This document shows positions 41,496 through 51,274 of a stretch of DNA of 64,000 bases, one piece after another. Origin of the DNA: Vibrio sagamiensis NBRC 104589 (GTDB lineage Bacteria; Pseudomonadota; Gammaproteobacteria; Enterobacterales; Vibrionaceae); contig NZ_BJXJ01000023.1 in NCBI RefSeq assembly GCF_007990935.1, forward strand, positions 1 to 64,000. Reading direction: 5' to 3'. The stretch's first letter is position 1. The number at the start of each line of letters is the position of its first letter. A program made the position numbers and the translations under genes. The notes below the pieces were generated by a model that was not told the DNA's origin, searched no databases, and was given only the letters and a program-made list of their open reading frames with translations.

Positions 41496-41597
41496 AACCC
41501 AAGTAAGCTCAAGATACTGTGTTCAGCGAGATGACCTTAACTCTCAGGCTTTGGGAGCATGTCACTGAATCAAGCATCTTGAGGTCACTTGGGTATA
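41496..41597. repeat. Dispersed palindromic repeat, full-length copy F (about 100 bp)
   Basis: The left arm ACCCAAGTAAGCTCAAGATA at about 41498 and the right arm GCATCTTGAGGTCACTTGGG at about 41574-41593 form a terminal inverted repeat of about 20 bp with few mismatches. The core in between (TTCAGCGAG...CACTGAATC) also pairs partly. It is non-coding, although the longest dusC frame begins inside it. The size and structure are those of a MITE-like or ERIC-like element. Confidence 0.75.
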
Positions 41598-41674
41598 ACG
41601 ACTCTTTTAATGACAAGTTGGCCTTATATCGTTACAATCTGGCTCTTTTTTTACTAAACGGTATTAGGCAGAGT

Positions 41675-42631
41675 ATGCGAGTTGTATTAGGTCCAATGGA
41701 AGGCGTTTTGGACCATTTAATGCGCCAAATCCTCACTGAAATAAATGACTATGATTTGTGCGTCACAGAGTTTGTTCGCGTCGTCGATCAACTCCTTCCA
41801 GATCATGTCTTTTACCGCTTATGCCCCGAGTTATTGCAAGGTTCTCAAACAGCCTCTGGTGTTCCTGTTCATGTCCAACTTTTAGGTCAAGAGCCAAACT
41901 GGATGGCGGAAAATGCAGTAAAAGCCGCAGAGCTTGGTGCCCGTGGGGTTGATTTAAACTTTGGGTGTCCCGCTAAACTGGTCAACAAAAGTAAAGGGGG
42001 TGCGGCTTTACTTCAGCATCCAGATTTTATATACAATATTGTCAAAGCCTGCCGTGATGCGTTACCTAGCAACATTCCAGTCAGCGCCAAGATCCGACTC
42101 GGGTGGTCTAACCCTGAAGACTGCTTTGAGATCGTCGATGCAATTCAATCCGCTGGAGCTAATGAACTCACCGTCCATGCTCGCACCAAAAAAGGGGGCT
42201 ATAAAGCTTCGGAAATTAAGTGGCAATACATTACAAAAATTCGTGAACGCTTTGACATACCCTTAATTGCCAATGGCGAAATATGGAATTATCAAGACGG
42301 CCAACGTTGTATTGACACTACGGGTGTTGATAACTTGATGGTCTGCCGTGGGGCATTTAATATTCCGAACCTAGGCAATATGGTGAAACACGACCAGCCG
42401 CCAATGCCTTGGGCCGAGGTTGTCGATTTGCTGATCTATTACTCACAATTTGAAATGAAAGGCGACAAAGGGCTTTATTACCCTAACCGAGTGAAGCAGT
42501 GGTTCTCTTATTTAAGGCAGGCTTACCCTGAAGCAAAAACTTTGTTTACTGAAATCAGAACGTTCAATAAAGCCGCTCCAATTGTAGAGTATATTAAACG
42601 TTACCGAGATGTTCTCCACGCTCAAGGATAA
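41675..42631 (+). CDS. dusC: tRNA-dihydrouridine(16) synthase
   Basis: 318 residues from the ATG at 41675 (MRVVLGPMEGVLDHLMRQ), matching E. coli DusC (315). The frame is open to 41519, but this extension is repeat sequence. It shows the FMN barrel motifs TEFVRV, GVDLNFGCPAKLVNKS with the active cysteine, HARTKKGGYK and IANGEIW. It reduces uridine 16 in tRNA. Confidence 0.94.
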   Translation: MRVVLGPMEGVLDHLMRQILTEINDYDLCVTEFVRVVDQLLPDHVFYRLCPELLQGSQTASGVPVHVQLLGQEPNWMAENAVKAAELGARGVDLNFGCPAKLVNKSKGGAALLQHPDFIYNIVKACRDALPSNIPVSAKIRLGWSNPEDCFEIVDAIQSAGANELTVHARTKKGGYKASEIKWQYITKIRERFDIPLIANGEIWNYQDGQRCIDTTGVDNLMVCRGAFNIPNLGNMVKHDQPPMPWAEVVDLLIYYSQFEMKGDKGLYYPNRVKQWFSYLRQAYPEAKTLFTEIRTFNKAAPIVEYIKRYRDVLHAQG

Positions 42632-42641
42632 CTACTACAGT

Positions 42642-42672
42642 GCAGAAGGAACGCCACCTATTCCTTCTGCGT
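42642..42672. terminator. Shared hairpin between dusC and yfbV
   Basis: GCAGAAGGAA-9 nt-TTCCTTCTGC is a perfect 10-bp stem ten bases after the dusC stop, between convergent genes. The T run is weak. Confidence 0.6.
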
Positions 42673-42763
42673 ATTCCTTTCTACCAAGCGACTTGTTAAC
42701 TCATAACCCAAAAGACCATATCTAAAATCAATCATATAAGCGAAAACTGGATAATTTATTCTG

Positions 42764-43216
42764 CTAAAACCAGCGCTCTAAGGTATGTTTGTCAAGCTGA
42801 CGAAAAGCTCGATTTAATATGATTGCCAATTCTTTATATCTCGGTTTTGATTTTACGGGCTCTAATGCACACCCCGTATCTAGAATTTTTTGATGCAACT
42901 CACGATACCATGATGCCAGTGCAGGTGGTAAAATAGAATTGGATCGAGTCCCTAGCCACCACATACCCTGCAAAGGCATACTTATAGCAAATAATGCGAC
43001 TATAACAGCCTGCGGCATAGCACCATAATTGTTGAACACCATTTGAGTTAATAGACTGATAGCAGCCACTGCTGGCATTACTTTAATTCCAAATCGGGTC
43101 GCTTTGATAACGCGCTGCTCCGGAAAAATAGCATTAAGTTCTTTTCGGACAGGCCAAATCTCCATGTAATTTTGTCCATTTTTTAAACTACGAACCAATC
43201 CAACTTTGTCATTCAT
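42764..43216 (-). CDS. yfbV: UPF0208 membrane protein YfbV
   Basis: 150 residues with two central hydrophobic helices (about 47-63 and 68-88) and conserved flanks ([33 protein letters not shown]). YfbV helps insulate the Ter macrodomain in E. coli. It is divergent from ackA-pta, the same order as in E. coli. Confidence 0.92.
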   Translation of the reverse strand: MNDKVGLVRSLKNGQNYMEIWPVRKELNAIFPEQRVIKATRFGIKVMPAVAAISLLTQMVFNNYGAMPQAVIVALFAISMPLQGMWWLGTRSNSILPPALASWYRELHQKILDTGCALEPVKSKPRYKELAIILNRAFRQLDKHTLERWF

Positions 43217-43560
43217 ATCGTTTTCTCACTAAAAAATAGTTGAAATTTTCAACTAGAGATACAGAAAATTGATAAAAACTAATATTAATTCAATTTTTTT
43301 TTGTTATCATTATCTATTATCGTTATCCTTTACAAACTTTTGTCTCATTGTTGCTCTTATTTTTATTTTACGCAACTTTGAAAAGTTTGATGCACGGATC
43401 GCAAACGATGATAGATGCTTTCTATCACTCTTAAATATTAGATGGAATTAGAACAATTTTTGACCAAGAATAGTACGCAGCTTAGCTGGTATCGTCTATT
43501 CTTGTGATTAATTTTTCATCCTTAACTGATTTTGATCAGACGAATAACAGGTAGTCACAC
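43217..43560. other. ackA-yfbV divergent intergenic region
   Basis: 344 bases, very AT-rich near yfbV. An FNR-like palindrome CTGAT-TTTG-ATCAG lies at 43526-43539, just upstream of the ackA ribosome binding site. A 60-codon open frame here has no ribosome binding site and is not called. Confidence 0.5.
43526..43539. promoter_or_regulatory. ackA: FNR-like palindrome before ackA
   Basis: CTGATTTTGATCAG fits TTGAT-N4-ATCAA with changed outer bases, 22 bases upstream of the ATG. FNR is known to affect ackA in E. coli, but this site is very close to the start codon, so it might instead act as a repressor site or be chance. Confidence 0.3.
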
Positions 43561-44757
43561 ATGTCTAAGCTAGTTTTAGTTTTAAACTGCGGTAGTTCTT
43601 CTCTTAAATTTGCTGTTGTTGATGCAGAAACAGGTGCAGAACACCTAACCGGCCTTGCTGAGTGTCTTGGTCTTCCAGAAGCTCGTATGAAGTGGAAGCT
43701 TGATGGCAAGCACGAAGCTCAACTGGGCGCAGGCGCAGCTCACGTAGAAGCACTATCTTTCATGGTAGAAACTATCCTTGCTTCAAAACCAGAGCTTAAA
43801 GCTAACCTTGGCGCTATCGGCCACCGTATTGTTCATGGTGGCGAACAGTTTACTCAATCGGCACTTATTACTGACGAAGTTCTAAAGGGTATACAAGATG
43901 CTGCAACATTTGCACCTCTTCATAACCCAGCTCATCTAATTGGTATCGAAGCAGCTAAGGTAAACTTCCCTGGTCTACAAAACGTTGCTGTATTTGACAC
44001 GGCGTTCCACCAAACTATGCCAGAAGAGTCTTACCTATACGCTCTACCTTACAAACTATATAAAGAACACGGTATCCGTCGTTACGGTATGCACGGTACT
44101 TCACACCTATTTATCACGCGTGAAGTGGCTAACTTGCTTGAAAAACCAGTTGATGAAGTGAACATCATCAACTGTCACTTAGGTAACGGCGCATCCGTTT
44201 GTGCAATCAAGAATGGTAAATCTGTTGACACTTCTATGGGTCTAACGCCTCTTGAAGGTCTCGTAATGGGTACTCGTTGTGGTGACATCGATCCTGCAAT
44301 CGTTTTCCACCTACATGACGCTTTAGGTTACTCTGTTGAGCAAATTAACGACATGTTGACTAAAGAGTCTGGCCTTGCAGGTCTAACTGAAGTCACTTCT
44401 GACTGCCGCTTTGTTGAAGACAACTACGGTGAGAAAGAAGAAGCAACACGTGCAATGGACGTATTCTGTCACCGTCTAGCTAAATATGTTGCAGGCTATA
44501 CAGCTTCTATGGAAGGTCGTCTAGACGCAATCACTTTCACTGGCGGTATCGGCGAAAACTCTGGCCCTATCCGTGAAATGGTTCTTAACCGTCTAGCTAT
44601 TTTCGGTATTGAAGTAGACAGCGAAGCTAACCTTAAAGCTCGTTTCGGCGGTGAAGGCACAATCACTACGGCTAATAGCCGCATCCCAGCAATGGTTATC
44701 TCGACTAACGAAGAGCTTGTTATTGCTGAAGACACTGCACGCCTAGCAGGTCTTTAA
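43561..44757 (+). CDS. ackA: Acetate kinase
   Basis: 398 residues. Family motifs [10 protein letters not shown] at the N-terminus, GHRIVHGGE near residue 90, [20 protein letters not shown] and FTGGIGENS. With Pta it converts acetyl-CoA through acetyl phosphate to acetate and ATP. Codon use is strongly biased, as expected for a highly expressed gene. Confidence 0.97.
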   Translation: MSKLVLVLNCGSSSLKFAVVDAETGAEHLTGLAECLGLPEARMKWKLDGKHEAQLGAGAAHVEALSFMVETILASKPELKANLGAIGHRIVHGGEQFTQSALITDEVLKGIQDAATFAPLHNPAHLIGIEAAKVNFPGLQNVAVFDTAFHQTMPEESYLYALPYKLYKEHGIRRYGMHGTSHLFITREVANLLEKPVDEVNIINCHLGNGASVCAIKNGKSVDTSMGLTPLEGLVMGTRCGDIDPAIVFHLHDALGYSVEQINDMLTKESGLAGLTEVTSDCRFVEDNYGEKEEATRAMDVFCHRLAKYVAGYTASMEGRLDAITFTGGIGENSGPIREMVLNRLAIFGIEVDSEANLKARFGGEGTITTANSRIPAMVISTNEELVIAEDTARLAGL

Positions 44758-44763
44758 TTGATT

Positions 44764-44795
44764 TAACTGGTTAACCTTTTGGTTAGCCAGTTTCT
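44764..44795 (+). terminator. ackA-pta intergenic hairpin
   Basis: AACTGGTTAACC-tttt-GGTTAGCCAGTT, with one mismatch, then TTCTTAG. Probably a partial terminator, as pta follows 132 bases after ackA. Confidence 0.55.
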
Positions 44796-44888
44796 TAGAA
44801 ATATTTTTTGGAGCTCAACTCCTATTCTTTGGATTTCATGGAATATGAATTGTGCTTTCTCTCCCAAATAGCTAAAGGTACTCTTCGA

Positions 44889-47054
44889 ATGTCTCGTACT
44901 ATTATGCTTATCCCTACAAGTGCTGGTGTTGGTCTAACTAGCGTAAGCATGGGTGTTCTTCGCGCAATGGAGCGCAAAGGCGTTAAAGTTTCTTTCTACA
45001 AACCGCTTGCTCAACCACGTTCTGGTGGTGATCAACCGGATTTGACTTCAACGATTGTTGGTTACAACAGCGATATGAAGATCGGCAAACCAATGGCAAT
45101 GTCTGTTGCTGAAAGCCTGATCGGCCATGACAATATGGATGAGCTGCTCGAAACCGTCGTTGAACGTTACAACCAAATTAATAAAGATGCTGATGTAACA
45201 CTGATCGAAGGTCTCGTTCCTACTCGTAAGCACCCATTCGCTAACCAAGTCAACGCAGAAATTGCGGCTACTCTTGGTGCAGAGATTGTTCTTGTTGCTA
45301 CTCCGGGTACTGACAACCCAGCTCAACTTAAAGAGCGCATCGAAGTTGCATGTTCTAACTTCGGTGGTACTAAGAATAAAAACATCTCTGGCGTCATCAT
45401 CAATAAACTGAATGCTCCTGTAGACGAAGCAGGTCGTACACGCCCTGACTTATCTGAAATCTTTGACGATGCAGATAGCGCACAACAAAACGAAATGAAA
45501 GTGATGGAAATCTTCAACACTTCTCCAATTCGTGTCTTAGGTTGTGTACCATGGAGTATCGACCTAATCGCTACCCGTGCCATCGATATGGCCAAGCACC
45601 TAAACGCTGATATTATTAATGAAGGTGATATTAATACCCGCCGTATTAAAAGCATCACTTTCTGTGCACGTTCATTACCAAATATGATCGAGCACTTTAA
45701 ACCAGGTTCGCTGCTTGTAACTTCTGCAGACCGTCCTGATGTTATCGTGGCGGCTTCGCTTGCCGCTATGAATGGCGTAGATATCGGTGCTGTATTGCTT
45801 ACTGGTGGTTATGATATTCCTGAGCAAATAGCTAACTTGTGTAAACCTGCGTTTGAAAGTGGCCTACCAATTTTCAAAGCTCAAGGTAATACTTGGCAAA
45901 CTTCTCTAAATCTGCAGAGCTTCTCTCTTGAGGTTCCAGCAGATGATAAAGAACGTATCGAGTTCATCAACGAGCACGTTGCTGGTCACATCGATGGTAA
46001 TTGGATCGAGTCTATGACTGAAGGCACTCAGAAGTCTCGTCGTCTAAGCCCACCAGCATTCCGTTACCAGCTCACTGAGTTCGCTCGTAAAGCTGGCAAG
46101 CGTATCGTTCTTCCTGAAGGTGACGAACCACGTACCGTTAAAGCTGCGGCTATCTGTGCTGAGCGCGGTATCGCTGAGTGTGTACTGCTCGGTAACCCAG
46201 ACGAAATCCGTCGTGTTGCTGCACAACAAGGCGTTGAGCTAGGCGCGGGTGTAACGATCATCAACTCTGATGAAGTTCGTGAAAACTATGTTGCTCGTCT
46301 CGTTGAACTACGTGGTGCGAAAGGTATGACTGAAGTTGTTGCTCGTGAGAAGCTACAAGATTCAGTATTCCTAGGCACAATGATGCTTGAGAACGACGAA
46401 GTAGATGGTCTCGTTTCTGGTGCGGTTCACACCACAGCGAACACTATCGTTCCTCCGTTCCAAATCATTAAGACGGCACCTGATGCATCTATCGTGTCTT
46501 CTGTATTCTTCATGCTGCTACCTGATCAAGTCTTGGTTTACGGTGACTGTGCGATCAACCCAGATCCAACAGCTGAACAGCTTGCTGAAATCGCTATCCA
46601 ATCTGCTGATTCTGCAGCGGCTTTTGGTATCGACCCTCGCGTTGCTATGATCTCTTACTCTACTGGTGAATCTGGTAAGGGTGCAGACGTAGATAAAGTA
46701 CGTGAAGCGACTAAGATTGCTCAAGAGAAACGTCCAGATCTAGTCATCGACGGTCCTCTACAGTACGACGCAGCGATCATGGAAAACGTGGCAGCTTCTA
46801 AAGCGCCTAACTCTCCAGTAGCAGGTAAAGCGACAGTATTCGTATTCCCAGATCTAAACACGGGTAACACGACTTACAAAGCGGTACAGCGTTCAGCAGA
46901 TCTAGTTTCTATCGGTCCAATGCTGCAAGGTATGCGCAAGCCTGTAAACGACCTATCTCGCGGTGCACTAGTAGACGATATCGTGTACACCGTTGCTTTG
47001 ACTGCAATTCAAGCAGATCAAGCTGACCAAGCAAAAGAAAAAGTGATTAACTAA
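44889..47054 (+). CDS. pta: Phosphate acetyltransferase
   Basis: 721 residues from the ATG at 44889 ([20 protein letters not shown]), as in E. coli (714). A longer frame to 44808 has no ribosome binding site. An N-terminal BioD-like P-loop fold (about 1-230), a DRTGG domain (about 230-345) and the C-terminal acetyltransferase domain (about 390-715). It makes acetyl phosphate from acetyl-CoA. Confidence 0.96.
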   Translation: MSRTIMLIPTSAGVGLTSVSMGVLRAMERKGVKVSFYKPLAQPRSGGDQPDLTSTIVGYNSDMKIGKPMAMSVAESLIGHDNMDELLETVVERYNQINKDADVTLIEGLVPTRKHPFANQVNAEIAATLGAEIVLVATPGTDNPAQLKERIEVACSNFGGTKNKNISGVIINKLNAPVDEAGRTRPDLSEIFDDADSAQQNEMKVMEIFNTSPIRVLGCVPWSIDLIATRAIDMAKHLNADIINEGDINTRRIKSITFCARSLPNMIEHFKPGSLLVTSADRPDVIVAASLAAMNGVDIGAVLLTGGYDIPEQIANLCKPAFESGLPIFKAQGNTWQTSLNLQSFSLEVPADDKERIEFINEHVAGHIDGNWIESMTEGTQKSRRLSPPAFRYQLTEFARKAGKRIVLPEGDEPRTVKAAAICAERGIAECVLLGNPDEIRRVAAQQGVELGAGVTIINSDEVRENYVARLVELRGAKGMTEVVAREKLQDSVFLGTMMLENDEVDGLVSGAVHTTANTIVPPFQIIKTAPDASIVSSVFFMLLPDQVLVYGDCAINPDPTAEQLAEIAIQSADSAAAFGIDPRVAMISYSTGESGKGADVDKVREATKIAQEKRPDLVIDGPLQYDAAIMENVAASKAPNSPVAGKATVFVFPDLNTGNTTYKAVQRSADLVSIGPMLQGMRKPVNDLSRGALVDDIVYTVALTAIQADQADQAKEKVIN

Positions 47055-47110
47055 CCCAACTCGGTTAACGATATTGCTTTTGTAGCTATACCTTAAAAGC
47101 TATAAATAGA

Positions 47111-47137
47111 AACCTCGCCATGTGCGAGGTTTTTTAT
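47111..47137 (+). terminator. pta terminator
   Basis: AACCTCGC-catgt-GCGAGGTT followed by T5, about 55 bases after the pta stop. Confidence 0.88.
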
Positions 47138-47213
47138 TACGACTCTTTTTTATCTCCCATTTTCAATATTTAAGGCTTAACAGAATGAGGGAAAACGAAT
47201 AACTGAGGTAGAA

Positions 47214-47266
47214 ATACCCAAGTAACCTTGCGATGAATCAAGCATCTGGAAGTCATTTGGGCATTG
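47214..47266. repeat. Dispersed palindromic repeat, copy G
   Basis: ATACCCAAGTAACCTTG on the left and GTCATTTGGGCAT on the right, with the shared inner GAATCAAGCATCT. It lies between the convergent pta and opp operons. Confidence 0.6.
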
Positions 47267-47280
47267 TTTAAAACTGAAGA

Positions 47281-47315
47281 TAAAAAAAGCGCGACTCGAA
47301 TAACAAGCCGCGCTT
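47281..47315 (-). terminator. oppABCDF terminator
   Basis: AGCGCG-GCTTG-ttatt-CGAGT-CGCGCT forms a nearly continuous stem on the minus strand and is followed by seven T. Confidence 0.85.
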
Positions 47316-47339
47316 AAGCCCGTCACAGGCTGAATCGTA
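47281..47339 (-). ncRNA. Possible OppZ-type sRNA from the opp 3' UTR
   Basis: From the oppF stop to the terminator T run are about 59 bases. In Vibrio cholerae RNase E cuts OppZ, about 52 nt, out of the oppABCDF 3' UTR; it then pairs with the opp mRNA and limits the operon downstream of oppA. Position, size and terminator fit. I did not compare the sequence with known OppZ, and the single-stranded stretch before the hairpin would be the pairing region. Confidence 0.5.
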
Positions 47340-48332
47340 TCAAACCGTTACATGAAGGCAAGAAGCTGCATGAACATCCGAACCTTGCAGTGTTGGTTTA
47401 GTCTTAGCACATTCCTCAGTTGCCTGTGGGCAACGTGTGCGGAAAACACAACCTGAAGGAGGACTGATCGGAGAGGGTAAATCCCCTTCCAACATTTGAA
47501 TTGTTTTATTGCGCTCAATTTCTGGATCTGGAATTGGGACAGCTGACATCAAGGCGCGCGTATAAGGGTGTTTAGGATCTGCGAATAGTGCTTCCGATTC
47601 ACCGAGTTCTACCGCATTACCCAAATACATCACTAATACACGATCTGAAATGTGCTTCACAACCGAAAGATCGTGCGCAATAAACACTAATGAAAGACCC
47701 AACTCTTTCTGCAGTTCTTTAAGCAGATTAACCACCTGAGCCTGAATGGAAACATCTAAGGCAGAAACCGGTTCATCACAAATGATCATCTTAGGTTTCA
47801 GGATAAGTGCACGTGCGATACCGATACGTTGACACTGGCCGCCTGAAAATTCATGTGGATAGCGGTTGATCACGTTAGGTAAAAGGCCTACTTTCGCCAT
47901 CATTTCCTTAACACGATCTTTCACTTCTTGCTTAGAAAGTTCTGGATAAAACGTTTCTAGAGGTTCAGCAATGATATCACCAACTGTCATACGTGGGTTC
48001 AAAGATGCCAACGGATCTTGAAAAATCATTTGGATCTCTTTGCGTGTCTCTCGACGCTGAACTTCTTTCATCTTGGTGAGGTCTTGGCCTAACCAAACCA
48101 CTTCGCCATCCGTTGCCTCAACTAAGCCAATGATCGCCCGTGCGAACGTTGATTTTCCACAGCCAGACTCACCAACAACACCAAGAGTCTCACCTTCATA
48201 TAGGTGAACGTTAACACCATCAACTGCTTTTAGTGTCGCTGGTTTTGACCATGGCCATGCTGATTTTGCCGCGATGCTGAAGTGAACTTTCAACTCAGAT
48301 ACATTAAGAATTAATTTTTTATCTACACTCAT
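47340..48332 (-). CDS. oppF: Oligopeptide ABC transporter ATPase OppF
   Basis: 330 residues from the ATG at 48332, which overlaps the oppD stop as ATGA. Walker A GESGCGKST, signature FSGGQCQRIGIARAL, Walker B ICDEPVSALD and the C-terminal oligopeptide-ABC region with CVFRTRCP cysteines. It pairs with OppD to drive peptide import. Confidence 0.95.
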   Translation of the reverse strand: MSVDKKLILNVSELKVHFSIAAKSAWPWSKPATLKAVDGVNVHLYEGETLGVVGESGCGKSTFARAIIGLVEATDGEVVWLGQDLTKMKEVQRRETRKEIQMIFQDPLASLNPRMTVGDIIAEPLETFYPELSKQEVKDRVKEMMAKVGLLPNVINRYPHEFSGGQCQRIGIARALILKPKMIICDEPVSALDVSIQAQVVNLLKELQKELGLSLVFIAHDLSVVKHISDRVLVMYLGNAVELGESEALFADPKHPYTRALMSAVPIPDPEIERNKTIQMLEGDLPSPISPPSGCVFRTRCPQATEECAKTKPTLQGSDVHAASCLHVTV

Positions 48333-49300
48333 TTGTTCCAAGCCTCCCATTCAGAAAAACATGCTCGCTGACGCCCATTTCCAAAAGGCATTAATATCGG
48401 CGCTTCACTCTTACAACGACCTTCTACACGATGGCAGCGATCTTGATAAGGACAACCTGGTGGCAAACGTAGTAAGTTTGGTGGATTGCCTGGTATCGTC
48501 GGTAAGATTTCCCCTTCTGTATCAAGACGAGGAATTGCCTTCAATAACCCTTCAGCGTAAGGGTGACTTGGTTGGTAGAAGATTTCTTTAACGGTACCGT
48601 ATTCCATAGTACGACCAGCATACATGACTAAGACTTTGTCACAAGAGCCAGCAACCACTCCCAAATCGTGAGTAATCATAATGATGGCAGCATTAAATTC
48701 TGACTTAAGTTCGTTAAGTAAATCCATTATCTGTGCTTGAACAGTTACATCCAATGCGGTTGTTGGCTCATCTGCAATCAACAATTTTGGTCGGCATAGT
48801 AATGCCATAGCAATCATCACACGCTGACGCATGCCACCAGAGAATTCGTGTGGATACATTGTCATACGCTTACGAGCTTCTGGAATTTTTACCGCTTCGA
48901 GCATACGAACAGATTCTTCAAATGCTTCTGCTTTACCCATCCCCTTATGTAACATTAGGACTTCCATAAGCTGGTCACTAACTTTCATGTATGGGTTGAG
49001 AGAAGTCATCGGGTCTTGGAAAATCATCGCGATTTGTTCAGCACGAACCTGGTTTAATTCTTTCTCTGGAAGGTTAAGAATCTCTTTGCCTTCAAACTTC
49101 GCACTGCCTGAAATAATGCCGTTTTTGGCCAATAGACCCATGATTGCAAATACAGTTTGCGACTTACCAGAACCGGACTCACCTACAATACCTAATGTTT
49201 CACCTTGGTTCAGTGAGAAATTCAAATCATTAACTGCGGTAACAATACCATCTTGGGTTGTAAACTCGACACGCAGATCTTTGACATCTAATAAACTCAT
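48329..49300 (-). CDS. oppD: Oligopeptide ABC transporter ATPase OppD
   Basis: 323 residues from the ATG at 49300 (MSLLDVKDLRVEF), with AAGGAATTG upstream; the longer frame to 49423 runs into oppC. Walker A GESGSGKSQ, signature FSGGMRQRVMIAMAL, Walker B IADEPTTALD, and C-terminal CPYQDRC cysteines. Confidence 0.95.
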   Translation of the reverse strand: MSLLDVKDLRVEFTTQDGIVTAVNDLNFSLNQGETLGIVGESGSGKSQTVFAIMGLLAKNGIISGSAKFEGKEILNLPEKELNQVRAEQIAMIFQDPMTSLNPYMKVSDQLMEVLMLHKGMGKAEAFEESVRMLEAVKIPEARKRMTMYPHEFSGGMRQRVMIAMALLCRPKLLIADEPTTALDVTVQAQIMDLLNELKSEFNAAIIMITHDLGVVAGSCDKVLVMYAGRTMEYGTVKEIFYQPSHPYAEGLLKAIPRLDTEGEILPTIPGNPPNLLRLPPGCPYQDRCHRVEGRCKSEAPILMPFGNGRQRACFSEWEAWNK

Positions 49301-49328
49301 AATCAATTCCTTACATTCTTTTTTGTAC

Positions 49329-50231
49329 TTATCTGTCTTTAGGATCAAGCGCGTCGCGTAGACCATCGCCAACATAGTTAAAGCAGAAAAGCGTGACGAC
49401 CATGAAGGCTGCTGGGAAGGCAAGTTGCCAAATCGCGACTTCCATCGTTTGCGAACCTTCTTGAAGGAGTGCGCCCCAGCTTGTCATTGGCTCTTGTACA
49501 CCAAGACCAAGGAATGAAAGAAATGATTCCGTCAAAATCATACTCGGAATAAGGAGTGTGGAATACACTGCCACAATACCTAGAACGTTTGGTACGATAT
49601 GACGAGTGATGATTTTCCACTTGCTGACACCACAAACGTGTGCCGCTTCAATAAACTCTTTACTACGCAAACTCAACGTCTGGCCACGAACTATGCGCGC
49701 CATATCTAACCAAGCAATGGCACCTATCGCAACAAAGATCAGGATGATATTACGGCCAAAGAAGGTCACCAATACGATTACAAGGAACATAAAAGGTACA
49801 GCGTAAAGGATTTCCAAAATACGCATCATAATACGGTCTACTTTGCCACCGATAAAGCCTGAAGCTGCACCGTAAAGTGTCCCTATCACAACAGCAACCA
49901 ACGCCCCCAATATACCGACCATCAATGAAATGCGGCCACCAATCAAGGTACGAACATACAGGTCTCGTCCAAGACTATCGGTACCAAACCAGTGCTCACC
50001 ACTAGGTTCAACATGCATTGCATACCAGTCTGTATCATCAAATGCATAAGGGGCAATCATAGGTAAAATAATCACCGCAAGAGTCATCAGCGTCAGAATA
50101 AATAGGCTCACCATTGCCGCTTTATTGCGCATGAAACGAATACGAGCATCTTGCCATAAACTGCGACCTTCCACTTCCAGGTTCTCTGCAAATTTCTCGA
50201 CCGCTTCAAGGTTTTCTTTTTTCGTTAACAT
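49329..50231 (-). CDS. oppC: Oligopeptide ABC transporter permease OppC
   Basis: 300 residues from the second ATG (50231), which is better spaced from GAGG; an ATG two codons earlier is possible. About six helices, the OppC N-terminal segment EVEGRSLWQDARIRFMRN, and the EAA loop EFIEAAHVCGVSKWKIITRHI near residue 207. Confidence 0.95.
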   Translation of the reverse strand: MLTKKENLEAVEKFAENLEVEGRSLWQDARIRFMRNKAAMVSLFILTLMTLAVIILPMIAPYAFDDTDWYAMHVEPSGEHWFGTDSLGRDLYVRTLIGGRISLMVGILGALVAVVIGTLYGAASGFIGGKVDRIMMRILEILYAVPFMFLVIVLVTFFGRNIILIFVAIGAIAWLDMARIVRGQTLSLRSKEFIEAAHVCGVSKWKIITRHIVPNVLGIVAVYSTLLIPSMILTESFLSFLGLGVQEPMTSWGALLQEGSQTMEVAIWQLAFPAAFMVVTLFCFNYVGDGLRDALDPKDR

Positions 50232-50246
50232 AACCATACTTCCTCG

Positions 50247-51167
50247 TTAGTAGCGAATTTTCGGGTCAATCATTGCTAGTAGAATATCAACGACCGCGTT
50301 GAATAATATAAACAGGAAGCCAATTAATATGGTCACCCCCATTACTAGCGAGTAATCACGGTTAAATGCAGCATTAACAAACAGTTTACCGATACCTGGC
50401 AGACCAAAGATGGTCTCAATCACCACAGAGCCAGTAATGATACCGACGAATGCTGGCCCCATGTATGACACAACGGGTAACAAGGCTGGCTTTAAGGCAT
50501 GTTTCAAGATGATATAGCGGTAACTTAAGCCCTTCGCACGAGCCGTTCGAATAAAGTTACTGTTCAAGGTTTCGATCATAGAGCCACGAGTAATACGCGC
50601 AAAGGTCGCTACGTAAAGGAGTGACATACCAATGACAGGCAGCACTAGGTATTGCCAGCCACCATCTTGCCAGCCACCCGCAGGGAAAAGTTGCCATTGC
50701 AATGAAAAAAGGTAAATGAGCGCAGGTGCCAATACAAAAGAAGGCATCACTACCCCAACCATGGCTGTGGACATAATGGCATAATCAATCCATGTGTTGT
50801 GCTTCAGCGCCGCGATCGTCCCCACGGTCACACCAAGTAATAAGGTAAACACAAAAGCGATACTACCAATTGTTGCTGATACTGGCAGTGCCACTGCGAT
50901 CAATTCATTCACAGTGTAATCCAAGTATTTGAACGAAGGTCCAAAGTCACCTTGAATCACATTCATTAAATAGGTTGTATATTGCTCAAATACAGGTTTA
51001 TCTAAACCGTACTTGGCTTCAATGTTGGCCATGACTTCTGGCGGTAACGGACGCTCGCTCGAAAAAGGGTTACCAGGAGCAAAGCGCATTAGAAAGAACG
51101 ATATTGTGATCAAAACCAACATGGTTGGGATCGCCTCAAATATCCTTTTTGCGATGAATTTAAGCAT
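50247..51167 (-). CDS. oppB: Oligopeptide ABC transporter permease OppB
   Basis: 306 residues, about six helices, start MLKFIAKRIFEAIPT and EAA loop FIRTARAKGLSYRYIILKHALKP-like near residue 200. It lies 107 bases after oppA with a hairpin between, the usual arrangement that keeps the binding protein in excess. Confidence 0.95.
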   Translation of the reverse strand: MLKFIAKRIFEAIPTMLVLITISFFLMRFAPGNPFSSERPLPPEVMANIEAKYGLDKPVFEQYTTYLMNVIQGDFGPSFKYLDYTVNELIAVALPVSATIGSIAFVFTLLLGVTVGTIAALKHNTWIDYAIMSTAMVGVVMPSFVLAPALIYLFSLQWQLFPAGGWQDGGWQYLVLPVIGMSLLYVATFARITRGSMIETLNSNFIRTARAKGLSYRYIILKHALKPALLPVVSYMGPAFVGIITGSVVIETIFGLPGIGKLFVNAAFNRDYSLVMGVTILIGFLFILFNAVVDILLAMIDPKIRY

Positions 51168-51213
51168 AAACTCACTCTTCCAGTCTGTGACAGTTAAAAA
51201 TTAATTACAGTGT

Positions 51214-51246
51214 GCCTTACACGCGCTTAGATAAGTGCGTGCAGGC
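51214..51246 (-). terminator. oppA-oppB intergenic hairpin
   Basis: GCCTTACACGC and GCGTGCAGGC pair imperfectly over a 12-base loop. Likely to stabilise oppA mRNA or end part of the transcripts before oppB. Confidence 0.5.
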
Positions 51247-51274
51247 CATTTTTTATAGTCTTGAAGCTAAATGA

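Larger units (their letters stand above)
41363..41674. other. Intergenic region made largely of dispersed repeats
   Basis: 312 bases between the divergent UPF0149 and dusC genes. It holds a repeat fragment at 41412-41440 and a full element at 41496-41597, followed by the dusC promoter region (about 41600-41670). Confidence 0.65.

Noticed and set aside
41519..41674. N-terminal extension of dusC
   Set aside because: It translates the dispersed repeat; family length and conservation place the start at 41675.
43269..43451. 60-codon frame upstream of ackA
   Set aside because: Very AT-rich, no ribosome binding site, in a promoter region.
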